64,000 nucleotides of DNA from Pseudomonadota bacterium (lineage in GTDB: Bacteria > Pseudomonadota > Alphaproteobacteria > Rhodospirillales > Casp-alpha2), in contig JAQBYB010000001.1 in the NCBI GenBank assembly GCA_027624235.1, positions 1 through 64,000 of the forward strand, written 5' to 3'. This document shows, piece by piece, positions 31,132 to 40,993 of this stretch (positions within the stretch are counted from its first letter, which is position 1; each line of letters starts with the position of its first letter). The notes under the pieces were generated by a model. That model was not told where the DNA came from. It searched no databases and saw only the letters and a program-made list of their open reading frames with translations. The translations under genes and the position numbers were made by a program.

Positions 31132-32274
31132 TTAAGCGGCCTCATCGGTTTCTAGATTATCACTCGGCAATTCGCTCATCTTGGTCAGCAGGTAATTTAA
31201 ATCAGCGGATTCAAATTCAACGCCGAGGTCGTCATACTGGGTCATAATCCGCTCAATCATGCGCCGGGAATACCGTTCGCGATCATGCGCGCGGCCGTCG
31301 TAATCCATTTCCTGGGAGACATCGATGGCGGCCCTGACCGCAACCAGCTGAGGCAGCGGAATTTTGGCCTGCCGGCAAAGTGTCCTGAGCCCCAACTTGC
31401 CTGAATCATGGATCAGGGATCGTGCGTTCATTAACGACACACCGGCCAATTCCGCCATCCCCGCCTCGAAAAATGTTAAATCCCCCATGCACAAGCCGCG
31501 CAGAATGATCGACGGTGTCAGTCGCCCATTTTCGTGCAATTGCTTGACCAGGGTTTCAACGTCGCCTTCGTCGGAATCCGAAGACAGCGAAATAACCGCC
31601 CGTTCGCGGGTTTGCAGGATCAAATCGGTTACCATGTTGTCTGGCAGGTCTGGGCGGCCGATCAGGTCCGCCGCGAATTTTTCCGACACCACCGTAACCA
31701 ATCGTTCGGAAACCCTGACCGGTAGCTTGGGACGGTGGACCATGGCGTCCTGGACATCCTCATTTTTGCCGAAGTTATCGACCGCCTTAAGTAAGGCGCT
31801 TTCCGAAATCCGGGCACCTTCGTTGGCGATCAGGCTGACGACGGCTTGTTCATTGCCGGAGTCCACCAAATTCTCCGATACGGACTCCGATACGACTGTT
31901 CGTTTGGCGATGGCGACCTGCTTTTCCGATGATTGGCTGGCGATGATCTCGATCAGATCGGCATCGGTCAGGACATCTGAGAACTGCAAAACCGGCAGCG
32001 CCACCTGTTCCACGTCCTTGGCAAGACTGACCGCCACGTCGTGGGGAATGGAGGAATTGTCCTTCAGGTTCAACGCCAGGGCCTCGCGGACGCGAACCTC
32101 GGCGTCCTTAACCATGACGCGGAAGATATCCTCGGCCATCCGGCGCTCCCCGTCGCTCAGGGTGCCGGCACTAAAGCCTTCGGCGATCTTGGTTGCGGTC
32201 GCGACGCGGGTGTCGGATGAAGGATCCGCCAACAGCCTGGAAACGTCATCCTTTGTCAGTTCATTATTGGCCAT
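31132..32274 (-). CDS. DUF2336 domain protein (HEAT-like repeats)
   Basis: A 380-residue, largely helical cytoplasmic protein starting MANNELTKDDVSRLLADPSSD. The repeated alpha-helical units, for example DAEVRVREALALNLKDNSS and RAVISLSSDSDEG, have the look of HEAT-like repeats and match DUF2336 proteins, which are frequent in alphaproteobacteria; in Caulobacter a DUF2336 protein has been linked to stress or cell-cycle signalling, which I do not extend to this gene. The ATG at 32274 is used; 17 upstream in-frame residues are not conserved in character. It is divergent from the cytochrome gene. Confidence 0.8.
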   Translation of the reverse strand: MANNELTKDDVSRLLADPSSDTRVATATKIAEGFSAGTLSDGERRMAEDIFRVMVKDAEVRVREALALNLKDNSSIPHDVAVSLAKDVEQVALPVLQFSDVLTDADLIEIIASQSSEKQVAIAKRTVVSESVSENLVDSGNEQAVVSLIANEGARISESALLKAVDNFGKNEDVQDAMVHRPKLPVRVSERLVTVVSEKFAADLIGRPDLPDNMVTDLILQTRERAVISLSSDSDEGDVETLVKQLHENGRLTPSIILRGLCMGDLTFFEAGMAELAGVSLMNARSLIHDSGKLGLRTLCRQAKIPLPQLVAVRAAIDVSQEMDYDGRAHDRERYSRRMIERIMTQYDDLGVEFESADLNYLLTKMSELPSDNLETDEAA

Positions 32275-32339
32275 GGGAAGGTTCTCACTTGTTTTTCGCC
32301 ATACCGGAACAAAAAAACACACCAACTGAGGCGTGATGG

Positions 32340-32355
32340 ACCCTATATATAGGGT
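32340..32355. promoter_or_regulatory. Perfect 16-bp palindrome ACCCTATATATAGGGT
   Basis: A perfect 16-bp inverted repeat lies in the 294-bp gap between the divergent DUF2336 and cytochrome c genes, 66 bp upstream of the DUF2336 start. A related but imperfect CCCATATATAGAGG lies near 32507, just upstream of the cytochrome gene. Dyad symmetry in a divergent promoter region fits an operator, but no regulator is known. The rest of the gap is AT-rich and probably holds the two promoters. Confidence 0.45.
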
Positions 32356-32568
32356 GATGCTACATTATTTTCTAATACTTACGGATAAAAACAACTCATT
32401 CAGTGATGCTCATCACATTTATGGATAATTAAACCCATTAATTATTGAGTTGATTTTACGCTGATTGATTTTGCCCCATCGAAATGGTTGCAAGGGCTGG
32501 GCCGAGCCCATATATAGAGGCCGAGTTTATGAAACCACTATTCACCCCCCACTATTTAGAGGCTCCCC

Positions 32569-32955
32569 ATGAATAAAGTAAAATTTGCCGCCGTGGCCCT
32601 GGCCGCTGCAATGGCCCTGACAAGCGCAACGGCGATGGCTGACCGCGATGCCGGCGATGCCGAAAAGGGAAAAAAGGTTTTCAATAAGTGCAAGGCTTGC
32701 CATGACATTAGAGCCGGTAAGAAAAAGATTGGGCCAAGCATGTTCGGCATCGCCGGTCGCCCGGCGGGAACAGTAGAAGGCTTCCGGTACTCCGAGGCGA
32801 TGAAATCAAGCGGCGTCACCTGGAACGACGATAACCTCGACAAATACCTGGAAAAGCCGATTAAGTTCGTTCCCAAGACGAAGATGAGTTTCCCCGGTCT
32901 TAATAAAAAAAATGACCGGGCCGATGTCATCGCCTATTTGAAGACCCTCAAATAG
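32569..32955 (+). CDS. Periplasmic class I cytochrome c (c2-like)
   Basis: The 128-residue precursor has a signal peptide ending ATAMA (residue 24), one haem-attachment motif CKACH near residue 42 and the distal Met ligand in KTKMSFPGL near 107. This is the layout of small soluble electron carriers of the c2/c550 type that move electrons between the bc1 complex and oxidases. A GAGG ribosome site precedes the ATG. It is monocistronic, with its own terminator. Confidence 0.9.
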   Translation: MNKVKFAAVALAAAMALTSATAMADRDAGDAEKGKKVFNKCKACHDIRAGKKKIGPSMFGIAGRPAGTVEGFRYSEAMKSSGVTWNDDNLDKYLEKPIKFVPKTKMSFPGLNKKNDRADVIAYLKTLK

Positions 32956-32980
32956 AGCCTTTTCACGATCAAGAATCTAA

Positions 32981-33016
32981 AACGCCGCCAGGTACTAACC
33001 CGGCGGCGTTTTTTTA
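32981..33016 (+). terminator. Rho-independent terminator of the cytochrome c gene
   Basis: Stem AACGCCGCC / GGCGGCGTT with a 12-base loop followed by TTTTTTT, 25 bp after the cytochrome stop codon. Confidence 0.88.
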
Positions 33017-33139
33017 TGGGGGATGGTGAAAGGGGCGCTCATGGATGTCGGCCTTTCATAACCTCTGACAAGATTATAATAGTAACCTTACAAACCGCTG
33101 ACGGTATACGAAAACCCTACCACCGCCAAAGGATTCGAC

Positions 33140-33658
33140 ATGGACCTGAAAGACCACATTCGCGCAATTCCGGATTTCCCGAAGGAGGGAATTTTGTTTT
33201 ACGACATTTCAACCCTGCTCGCCCATGCCGATGCCTGGCAGGTGGCGCTGGGGCGGCTGTCCAAAATCGTCGGTCAGTACCGGCCCGATGTTCTGGCGGG
33301 AATCGAATCCCGGGGCTTCCTGGTGGCGGCGCCGTTGGCGTCGCGGCTTGGCCTCGGCTTCACCATGATCCGCAAGAAGGGCAAGCTTCCGGGCGAAACC
33401 ATCGGCTACGAATACGACCTGGAATACGGCACCGACACCATCGAAATCCAATCCGACGCGGTCGAGAAAGGCCAGCGCGTGGTCATCCTCGATGATCTGT
33501 TGGCCACCGGCGGCACCATGGCCGCCTCCATTGAACTCCTCAACCAGGTCGGTGCCGATGTCGTCGGCTCCGCCTGCATTATCGAACTGACGTTCCTGAA
33601 CGGGCGCGACAAGCTGAACGGCGTGCCCTTCGGCGCTTTGATGGCTTACGACGAATAA
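33140..33658 (+). CDS. apt: Adenine phosphoribosyltransferase
   Basis: APT salvages adenine to AMP with PRPP. The 172-residue product begins with [18 protein letters not shown] and has the adenine-site [14 protein letters not shown] and PRPP motif [14 protein letters not shown] near residue 117. Length and motifs are typical. Its last 13 bases overlap the 3' end of the convergent mutY gene. Confidence 0.94.
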   Translation: MDLKDHIRAIPDFPKEGILFYDISTLLAHADAWQVALGRLSKIVGQYRPDVLAGIESRGFLVAAPLASRLGLGFTMIRKKGKLPGETIGYEYDLEYGTDTIEIQSDAVEKGQRVVILDDLLATGGTMAASIELLNQVGADVVGSACIIELTFLNGRDKLNGVPFGALMAYDE

Positions 33659-34710
33659 TCGGATACGTGTTTCGCGACTTTCTTCATCACCGTCGGCAAA
33701 GCGTATTCCGAAAACCTTGAAGGCAGGCACCAAAGCGAGTCCTTTGGCCCTCTGTTGATCTCCGCCGTCAACACCGTCAGTTCCAGATGGAAATGGGTAA
33801 AGGTATGGCGGACGACGCCTGCCAGAGGATGCCACGCTGCCGTAACCGGCGCGGTAACGGTGGCCTCAGTCAAATTCCATTTTTTGTCCCGCCAGTCGGT
33901 TGATGGAATTTCCATCATCCCGCCCAACAGGCCTTTTTCCGGCCTTTGCCGCAGTAACACCTGACCATTGCCCCGGCGCGCCCAGAACACCATGCCATGA
34001 CGAACAGACCGCGGCTTTTTCGGCGCCTTCACCGGATACCGGGCAGCGTCTGCCGACTTGGCGGCGAGGCATTCCGTGGTCAACGGACAGGCACCGCATT
34101 CGGCGGATTTGGGCATGCAAATGGTGGCGCCCAGGTCCATCATCGCCTGCGCCAAGTCTCCGGGGCGGCTGTGGGAGGCTAATTCACGGGCCAAACCGGA
34201 AATCCGCTTAGCCCCACCGGGCAACGGGGTGGCGACGGCATAAAGCCGCGCCGTCACTCTTTCAATATTGGCATCGACAGGCATCGTCTTGCGGCCGAAG
34301 GCAATGGCGGCGATGGCGGCGGCGGTGTAGGCGCCAACGCCGGGAAGCTGCCGCAGCCCGTCTTCCGTATCCGGGAAGCACCCGTTCAGTTCGCCGCCAA
34401 CAAGGCGGGCGCATTTGTGCAGGTTGCGGGCCCGAGCGTAATAGCCCAACCCCTGCCAGGCGTGCAGGACATCGCCCAGATCCGCCGCCGCCAACTCCCC
34501 AAGGCTTGGCCAGCGCCGTAAAAATTCCTCGAAATAGCCTTTTACCGTCGCCACCGTAGTCTGCGCCAACATGATCTCAGACAGCCATACACGGTATGGG
34601 TCCGGTGGCTCGCCCTGTTTGTAACGCCACGGCAGATCCCGCGCATTCCGGTCATACCAGCGCAGAAGCCGGCGGCGGACGGATACGGGATCGGGGAGAG
34701 AACGGGTCAA
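33646..34710 (-). CDS. mutY: Adenine DNA glycosylase MutY
   Basis: MutY removes adenine mispaired with 8-oxoguanine. The 354-residue product has the helix-hairpin-helix [18 protein letters not shown], catalytic Glu in [10 protein letters not shown], catalytic-region Asp in DANIERV, the four-cysteine 4Fe-4S loop [17 protein letters not shown], and a C-terminal NUDIX-like 8-oxoG recognition domain. The usual family start falls near a TTG at 34710, giving E. coli-like length; longer in-frame starts would run over the divergent DUF721 gene. The TTG is inferred, since no good ribosome site is visible; a TATAAT sits 16 bases upstream. Confidence 0.88.
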   Translation of the reverse strand: MTRSLPDPVSVRRRLLRWYDRNARDLPWRYKQGEPPDPYRVWLSEIMLAQTTVATVKGYFEEFLRRWPSLGELAAADLGDVLHAWQGLGYYARARNLHKCARLVGGELNGCFPDTEDGLRQLPGVGAYTAAAIAAIAFGRKTMPVDANIERVTARLYAVATPLPGGAKRISGLARELASHSRPGDLAQAMMDLGATICMPKSAECGACPLTTECLAAKSADAARYPVKAPKKPRSVRHGMVFWARRGNGQVLLRQRPEKGLLGGMMEIPSTDWRDKKWNLTEATVTAPVTAAWHPLAGVVRHTFTHFHLELTVLTAEINRGPKDSLWCLPSRFSEYALPTVMKKVAKHVSDYSS

Positions 34711-34783
34711 GGTCAGGGCCGAATCATTATATGGGCATTTTGTCCGATTGCCCTCAGGGGCCAGCAATCCTAGCATCCCCCCC

Positions 34784-35287
34784 ATGACCGCAAAAACCAT
34801 CAAACATAAAAAACGCGGCGGCGGCCCCCGCGCCCTGGCGACGTCGTTGTCGGCGGCCACCAAAGCAGCCTTCGGCAAGCGCGGATTCGCCGACGGCGCC
34901 ATCCTCAAGGACTGGGCCGTCATCGCAGGCGATCACTTGGCCGGCCACAGCCAGCCTGAAAAAATCTCCTACCCGACCGGCGCCGGCGATGACGGCACGC
35001 TGCATCTTCGCATCAACAGCGGCAGCATGGCGACCGAACTGCTACACTTGGAACCGCTTCTGATCGAACGTATCAACGGCTATTTCGGGTTTAAGGCCGT
35101 TGGCCGCCTGAAAATCACCCAGGGGCCATTGCCCGACACCGGCGAAAAACCGGCATGGACCCCCAGACCGCTGAAAACAGAGGAAGAATCCATACTGGCC
35201 GAAAGCCTGATCGATGTTGAAGACGAAGACTTGCAACGTTCCTTAAAGGCCTTGGGACAGGCGGTCATCGGCAGAAATGTGGATTAA
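34784..35287 (+). CDS. DUF721 (DciA-like) protein
   Basis: A 167-residue protein with a basic N-terminus (KHKKRGGG) and a DUF721 core around residues 20-110 (ILKDWAVIAGDHLAGHSQPEKI; LHLRINSGSMATELLHLE). DciA-type DUF721 proteins load the replicative helicase in most bacteria that lack DnaC, so that role is plausible. The tail (residues 120-167) is acidic and probably disordered. The neighbourhood mutY - DUF721 - thioredoxin-fold protein - smc is one I recall from alphaproteobacteria. Confidence 0.82.
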   Translation: MTAKTIKHKKRGGGPRALATSLSAATKAAFGKRGFADGAILKDWAVIAGDHLAGHSQPEKISYPTGAGDDGTLHLRINSGSMATELLHLEPLLIERINGYFGFKAVGRLKITQGPLPDTGEKPAWTPRPLKTEEESILAESLIDVEDEDLQRSLKALGQAVIGRNVD

Positions 35288-35386
35288 ACGGGGATAAAAG
35301 CAGGGTTATCCCCTGCAAAATGAGTCGACTCTGGGATATAGGCGATATTATTATCGCCTCAATATTTAGTGTTTAGGGAGACAGGT

Positions 35387-36004
35387 TTGCCGCGTTTTAT
35401 ACTAAGTCTTGCGTTTATCGCCACCCTGACTGCGTCTCAGCTGTTCTCAGTGACGGCAATGGCCGGCATCGTTAGCATTGAAGAGTCCAAGGTCGAGATG
35501 GTGCTCGGCAAAGCCGACGCGCCGGTGACCATGATCGAATATTCGTCGCTGGGCTGCCCCCATTGCGCCGCCTTCCATCGTGAGACCCTGCCCAAAATCC
35601 AAAAAGAATACATCGATACCGGCAAGGTGCGCTTCGTCTATCGGGACTTCCCCTTGGGCACGCCGGCGTTGGCGGCGTCCATGATCGCGCGATGCGCCGG
35701 GCCTAAAAAATTCTTCGGCTTCGTCGAAATTCTGTTCCGGGCCCAGGCGCAATGGTCGCAAAGCAAAGACCCCATGGCGGCGCTGACCAAGATAGCGCGG
35801 TTCGGCGGCCTGTCCGGGGATGACGTCGATGCCTGCCTGAAACAACAAACGCTGCTCGACCACATCCGCAAAGGCGCACTGGTCGGTCAGGAAACCCACA
35901 AGGTCGACTCGACTCCATTTTTTATCATCGGCGATGAGACCGTCTCCGGCGCCCAGCCGTTCGAGGCATTCAAGAAGGTGCTGGATAAGGCCCTGAACAA
36001 ATGA
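35387..36004 (+). CDS. DsbA-like periplasmic thioredoxin-fold oxidoreductase
   Basis: A 205-residue precursor with a signal peptide (about 1-26, ending VTAMA) and a DsbA fold whose redox site is CPHC in YSSLGCPHCAAFH, plus the cis-Pro loop STPFFIIGDE. It should oxidise or isomerise thiols in exported proteins. A TTG at 35387 with AGGGAG six bases before it is the best start; a GTG 18 bases upstream has none. It lies 38 bp before smc. Confidence 0.87.
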   Translation: MPRFILSLAFIATLTASQLFSVTAMAGIVSIEESKVEMVLGKADAPVTMIEYSSLGCPHCAAFHRETLPKIQKEYIDTGKVRFVYRDFPLGTPALAASMIARCAGPKKFFGFVEILFRAQAQWSQSKDPMAALTKIARFGGLSGDDVDACLKQQTLLDHIRKGALVGQETHKVDSTPFFIIGDETVSGAQPFEAFKKVLDKALNK

Positions 36005-36042
36005 GCGCCCAAATGACTGCCAACATAGGGACGATCTAGGCC

Positions 36043-39000
36043 GTGCTGCGATTTAACAAACTCAGGCTTTCGGGCTTCAAGTCTTTCGTCGATGGCGGCG
36101 AGCTTCAGATCGATCTCGGCCTGACCGGGATCGTCGGGCCCAACGGTTGCGGCAAGTCAAACCTTGTCGAGGCGCTACGCTGGGTGATGGGGGAAACGTC
36201 GGCCAAGCAGATGCGCGGCGGCGAGATGGACGACGTCATCTTCGGCGGCACCCGCGACCGCCCGGCCCGCAATATCGCCGAGGTCGTCCTCAGTCTCGAT
36301 AATTCCGCCCGCGTCGCCCCGGCTCAATTCAACGACACCGATGAATTGGATATCAGCCGCCGCATCGAACGCGAAAAGGGATCCACCTACCGGATCAACG
36401 GCCATGAGGTTCGGGCCAAGGATGTGCAACTGCTGTTCGCCGACAGCGCCACCGGCGCGCGGTCCACGGCATTGGTCAGCCAGGGCAAGATCAGCGCCGT
36501 CATTGCCGCCAAGCCGACGCAACGCCGAATGATTCTGGAAGAGGCGGCGGGCATCACCGGCCTGCATTCGCGCCGCCACGAAGCCGAATTGAGGCTGCGC
36601 GGCGCCGAAACCAACCTTGAACGTCTCGACGATATTCTGATCACCCTGGACACGCAGTTGGCGCACCTTAAAAAGCAGGCCCGTCAGGCCAACCGCTACC
36701 GCGGTCTTTCCGATCACATCCGCACGGCGGAGGCGACCCTGTTCTTCCTGCGCTGGACCGCCGATGAGAAGACCCTTGAGGCGGCGAACAAGGAATTGAC
36801 TGAACTGGCGAACATGGTAACGACCCTCACCGGCACTGCGGCGGCCGCCGCCACGGCGCAGGCCGAACACGCCGCCGAGCTGCCGAAACATCGACACGCC
36901 GAGGCCGAGGCCGCTGCTGAGCTGCAACGCCTGACCCTGGCCCGCGACAGCCTTGCGGCGGAAGAACAACGCATCGAAGCGCAAACCACCGAAACCCGGA
37001 ACCGGATCGAGGAGACCACCGCCGACAAAGCCAGGGAAGACGCCCTTGTCCGCGACGCAGACGCCGCCCTCACCCGCCTGCAGGAAGAACGCGCCCGCAT
37101 CCAGACCCCCACAGAGGGCGAGGAAAACGCCATCGCCGAGGCCGTTGAAGCCCTGGCTGCCGCCAATAAAGCGGTCGAGGAATTGGACGCCAAACTGACA
37201 GCGCAAAGCGAACAATTGTTCAACAACGAAGCCCGGCGCACCGCCCTTGAGTACAAGCTGGTCGATTTAACGAATCGCAATGAACGGCTTCAGACCCGCC
37301 GCCGCGTGATCACCGGCCAGCGCGATGAAGTGCTGAACAAAACGCCCGAGGCTTCCGATTTGGACGCGGCGCAGCAACATTTGGATGACGCCCGCGCCAC
37401 CTTGGAGCAGGCCCGCAAAACCGCCGAGGCGGCGGAGCAGGGTCGCACCGAGGCGATCGGCAAAACCAATGCCGCCGCCGCCGGCTCGCACGCCGCCGCC
37501 GCCACCTTGACCCACCTGCAAGCCGAAGCCGGCGCTTTAAGCGAAGTCCTCAACGCGGACGATCAGGATCAATGGCCGCCGGTGTTCAATGCCCTTGGCG
37601 TCGAGGAAGGATATGAGGCGGCGCTGGCAACCGCGCTCGGCGAAGACCTGACGGCGTCGGACAACGAAGCCGCGCCCAGCCATTGGCGCGCCTTAGGCGC
37701 CATGGACAACCCACCGGCGCTGCCCATGGGCGTCCGTCCGTTGAGTGATTTCGTCCGCGCGCCTGAGGTGCTCGGCCGCCGCCTTTCACAAATAGGCGTC
37801 GTCGATGATGAAGACCAAGGCCGCCGTCTATCCGCCGGTTTGGCCCAGGGACAACGTCTGGTCAGCCGTGCCGGTGGCCTCTGGCGTTGGGACGGCTATA
37901 CCGTTTCCGCTGACGCCGTGACCGCGTCCCAAGCCCGCCTGGAACAACGCAAACGCCTGAAAGCGGCGCGCGAGAAGCTGTCCGAAGCCGAGACCGCCGC
38001 CACCGCCGCGGAACAACGGCTGACTGCCGCCAAGGCCGCCGAAGCACAAGCTATTGAGGCCGAACAAACTGCCCGCGAAATGGTAGCCACGGCGGACACG
38101 GCCTATGACCAGTCCCGCGACAGGGTCGCCGAAATCAAGGAACGCTCGACCGGACAACTCTCCTTACTCGCCTCCCTGCAGGATCAGGAGGTCGCCATTG
38201 TGGCCGACCTTGAACACCTGGAGATTGAGCACAACGACGCCGTCAAGACACTGGCGGACATTCCCGACGCCGACGGACCAAGGCGGGAGATCGCCGCCAA
38301 CCGCGAGGAATTGGCGCGTCGGCGTTCAACCCAGGTGGAATGCCAAAGCCGCCATGACACCCTCGAGCGCGCTGCCGAGGAACGCGCCCAACGCCTCGCC
38401 GCCATCAACACCGAGATAACCTCTTGGCAGGCCCGCACCGAAACCGCCCAGGCCCACATCCGGCACCTGGATGAACGCCGCCAGGCCATGGACGCGGAAC
38501 TCGTTCGCCTTGCCGCCCGTCCGGCGGAAATCGCCGAACAACGCCAAGCGCTATTCAGCGCCCATGAAAATGCCGAACAAAAGCGCAAAGGCCTGGCCGA
38601 CACCCTGGCCCAGTCCGAAATGGCGCTGGCCGTGGCCAGCAAGAACCTGCGTGCTGCCGAGGCGGAATTGGCGGCGGCCCGTGAAAACATGGTTCGCGCC
38701 GAAGGCCTTGTCGAGCAGGCCAAGCAGTCCTGCCTGGCCATCGCCGAGCGGATCAAGGATCGTCTGAATTGTCGCCCCGACCAACTGTTCGAGATTTCCG
38801 GTCTCAATCCGGACGCCGACCTGCCCGACCTGGAATCTGTTGAGCGCAAAGTCGAACGCCTCAACCGGGAGCGCGAAACCATGGGGCCGGTCAATCTGCG
38901 CGCCGAGGCCGAAGCCGAGGAAATGAAAGAGCAGATCGACACGCTGATTTCCGAACGCGATGATCTGCTGAAGGCCATCGACAAGCTGCGCCGCGGCATT

Positions 39001-39507
39001 TCCGAGTTGAACCGCGAAGGCCGCAAGCGCCTGTTGGAGTCCTTCGAAGAAGTGAACAAACATTTCCAGGAACTTTTCGTGCAACTGTTCGGCGGCGGGC
39101 GGGCGCATCTGGAACTGACCGAATCGGACGATCCGCTCGACGCTGGACTGGAAATCATGGCCAGCCCACCGGGCAAACGGATGCAGGTGCTGTCCTTGCT
39201 GTCCGGCGGTGAACAGGCGCTGACGGCGCTGGCCTTGTTGTTCGGGGTGTTTCAGACCAACCCGGCGCCGATCTGCGTCCTTGATGAGGTCGACGCACCG
39301 CTGGACGATGCCAACGTCGATCGGTTCTGCGCCCTGGTCGAGAAAATGGCCCGCACGGATACCACCCGGTTCATTATCATTACCCACCACCGCATGACCA
39401 TGGCCCGCATGGACCGTCTTTACGGCGTCACCATGACCGAGCGCGGCATCTCCCAATTGGTGTCGGTGGACCTTCAACGCGCCGATGAATTACGGGCGAC
39501 GGCCTAA
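36043..39507 (+). CDS. smc: Chromosome segregation protein SMC
   Basis: SMC compacts and organises the chromosome with ScpA/ScpB. The 1154-residue product starts at GTG (MLRFNKLRLSGFKSFVDGG) with Walker A GPNGCGKSNL near residue 33, long coiled coils (about 170-480 and 680-1000), a hinge at about 500-660, the ABC signature LLSGGEQALTALALLF and Walker B CVLDEVDAPLDDANV near the end. scpA and scpB are not in the window. Confidence 0.96.
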   Translation: MLRFNKLRLSGFKSFVDGGELQIDLGLTGIVGPNGCGKSNLVEALRWVMGETSAKQMRGGEMDDVIFGGTRDRPARNIAEVVLSLDNSARVAPAQFNDTDELDISRRIEREKGSTYRINGHEVRAKDVQLLFADSATGARSTALVSQGKISAVIAAKPTQRRMILEEAAGITGLHSRRHEAELRLRGAETNLERLDDILITLDTQLAHLKKQARQANRYRGLSDHIRTAEATLFFLRWTADEKTLEAANKELTELANMVTTLTGTAAAAATAQAEHAAELPKHRHAEAEAAAELQRLTLARDSLAAEEQRIEAQTTETRNRIEETTADKAREDALVRDADAALTRLQEERARIQTPTEGEENAIAEAVEALAAANKAVEELDAKLTAQSEQLFNNEARRTALEYKLVDLTNRNERLQTRRRVITGQRDEVLNKTPEASDLDAAQQHLDDARATLEQARKTAEAAEQGRTEAIGKTNAAAAGSHAAAATLTHLQAEAGALSEVLNADDQDQWPPVFNALGVEEGYEAALATALGEDLTASDNEAAPSHWRALGAMDNPPALPMGVRPLSDFVRAPEVLGRRLSQIGVVDDEDQGRRLSAGLAQGQRLVSRAGGLWRWDGYTVSADAVTASQARLEQRKRLKAAREKLSEAETAATAAEQRLTAAKAAEAQAIEAEQTAREMVATADTAYDQSRDRVAEIKERSTGQLSLLASLQDQEVAIVADLEHLEIEHNDAVKTLADIPDADGPRREIAANREELARRRSTQVECQSRHDTLERAAEERAQRLAAINTEITSWQARTETAQAHIRHLDERRQAMDAELVRLAARPAEIAEQRQALFSAHENAEQKRKGLADTLAQSEMALAVASKNLRAAEAELAAARENMVRAEGLVEQAKQSCLAIAERIKDRLNCRPDQLFEISGLNPDADLPDLESVERKVERLNRERETMGPVNLRAEAEAEEMKEQIDTLISERDDLLKAIDKLRRGISELNREGRKRLLESFEEVNKHFQELFVQLFGGGRAHLELTESDDPLDAGLEIMASPPGKRMQVLSLLSGGEQALTALALLFGVFQTNPAPICVLDEVDAPLDDANVDRFCALVEKMARTDTTRFIIITHHRMTMARMDRLYGVTMTERGISQLVSVDLQRADELRATA

Positions 39508-39548
39508 GCTCGACAACCATTTCCAGCAGGCCGGGGAAGGGCTTCGCG

Positions 39549-39926
39549 ATGAGCGACCAGGTGCCTGAACAGGACCTCGAAAAGCTGGAATCCCGGCTGC
39601 GCGACGCGCGCGCGCGAAGCCACGGCCCGATCCACGAAAAAAAGGACAATAATCAACCCCCAAACAATGCCCTTGGCCTTGCTTTCCGCGTCGGTGTCGA
39701 GTTAGTTTCTGCCATCGCCATCGGGGTGGGGATCGGCTGGTTGTTGGATCAGTGGCTTGATACCCGTCCGTGGTTGATGTTGGTGTTTATTTTTCTTGGC
39801 GGAGCCGCAGGAATTTTAAACGTTTATAGAATGGCCAGCGGTTTCGGATATGCCGTCGGCTACCAGAAGGGAAGTGATCCCGGGGTCAAAAAAGCTCCGG
39901 ATCAGAGACCAGGGATCGAGGAATAA
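39549..39926 (+). CDS. atpI: ATP synthase assembly protein AtpI
   Basis: A 125-residue protein with an acidic N-terminus, two transmembrane helices (residues about 45-65 and 73-92) with GVGIGWLLDQWLDTRPWLML between them, and a short tail. AtpI assists assembly of the c-ring and is the usual first gene of alphaproteobacterial F0 operons. It precedes atpB by five bases. Confidence 0.9.
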   Translation: MSDQVPEQDLEKLESRLRDARARSHGPIHEKKDNNQPPNNALGLAFRVGVELVSAIAIGVGIGWLLDQWLDTRPWLMLVFIFLGGAAGILNVYRMASGFGYAVGYQKGSDPGVKKAPDQRPGIEE

Positions 39927-39931
39927 AGACG

Positions 39932-40663
39932 TTGGCTGAGGCGCATAGCCCCCTTTCTCAATTTGAAATCAAACGATGGGTGCCGATTGAAATCGGTACC
40001 CTGGATATTTCGTTTACCAATTCGTCCACCTTCATGGTGTTGACGGTGATCTTCGTCAGTGGCTTCCTGGTGCTGGGCATGCGCCGAACCGCCCTGGTCC
40101 CCGGTCGCTGGCAGTCGATGGTCGAACTTTTATATATTTTTATCGCCAATCTGGTGAAGGACACCGTCGGTAACGAAGGCCGGCCCTATTTTCCGTTCAT
40201 CTTCACGGTGTTCATGTTTATTCTGGTCGGCAACCTGTTCGGCATGGTGCCCTATAGTTTCACTTTCACCAGCCACATTGCGGTCACCTTCGCCATGGCC
40301 CTGGTCGTCTTTATCGGCGTCACCATCATCGCCATCGCCAAGCATAAACTTCATTTCTTTAGCTTTTTCATGCCGCCCGGCGTGCCTCTGCTGATGGCGC
40401 CGTTGTTGGTGCCCATTGAAATCATTTCCTACCTGTCCAGGCCGATCAGCCTGAGCGTGCGATTGTTCGCCAACATGTTGGCCGGGCACACGCTGTTGAA
40501 GGTGTTCGCCGGCTTTGTCATCTCGATGGGAATGTTCGGGGTTTTCCCGCTCGCCTTCATTGTCGCCCTGACCGGGCTGGAAATCGTCATCGCGCTTCTT
40601 CAGGCCTTTGTCTTTACGATCCTGACCTGCCTGTATCTTAACGACGCATTGCATCTGCACTAA
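39932..40663 (+). CDS. atpB: F0 ATP synthase subunit a
   Basis: The 243-residue proton-channel subunit has five to six helices; the essential arginine is in RPISLSVRLFANMLAGH near residue 177, and the C-terminal helix contains the family GLEIVIALLQAFVF pattern. Translation starts at a TTG, five bases after atpI. It cooperates with the c-ring encoded next. Confidence 0.95.
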   Translation: MAEAHSPLSQFEIKRWVPIEIGTLDISFTNSSTFMVLTVIFVSGFLVLGMRRTALVPGRWQSMVELLYIFIANLVKDTVGNEGRPYFPFIFTVFMFILVGNLFGMVPYSFTFTSHIAVTFAMALVVFIGVTIIAIAKHKLHFFSFFMPPGVPLLMAPLLVPIEIISYLSRPISLSVRLFANMLAGHTLLKVFAGFVISMGMFGVFPLAFIVALTGLEIVIALLQAFVFTILTCLYLNDALHLH

Positions 40664-40682
40664 ATTGAACCTGCCTACCTAA

Positions 40683-40931
<249 letters not shown>

Positions 40932-40952
40932 TCGCCGCTTTAAAAGCCAACG

Positions 40953-40977
40953 GGGCCGGATGATACCGGACCCCCGG
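40953..40977 (+). promoter_or_regulatory. Hairpin between atpE and atpF'
   Basis: GGGGCCGG and CCGGACCCC can pair (with a one-base bulge) around ATGATA in the 62-bp gap. No T-run follows, so it would act as an mRNA stability or pausing element to favour subunit c, which is needed in many copies. The role is inferred. Confidence 0.3.
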
Positions 40978-40993
40978 TGGCCGGAATAACGTA

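Noticed and set aside
36714-39477. Several Ser/Arg-rich or Gly/Phe-rich minus-strand frames opposite smc
   Set aside because: Their composition mirrors the coiled-coil codons of smc and none shows a domain or ribosome site.
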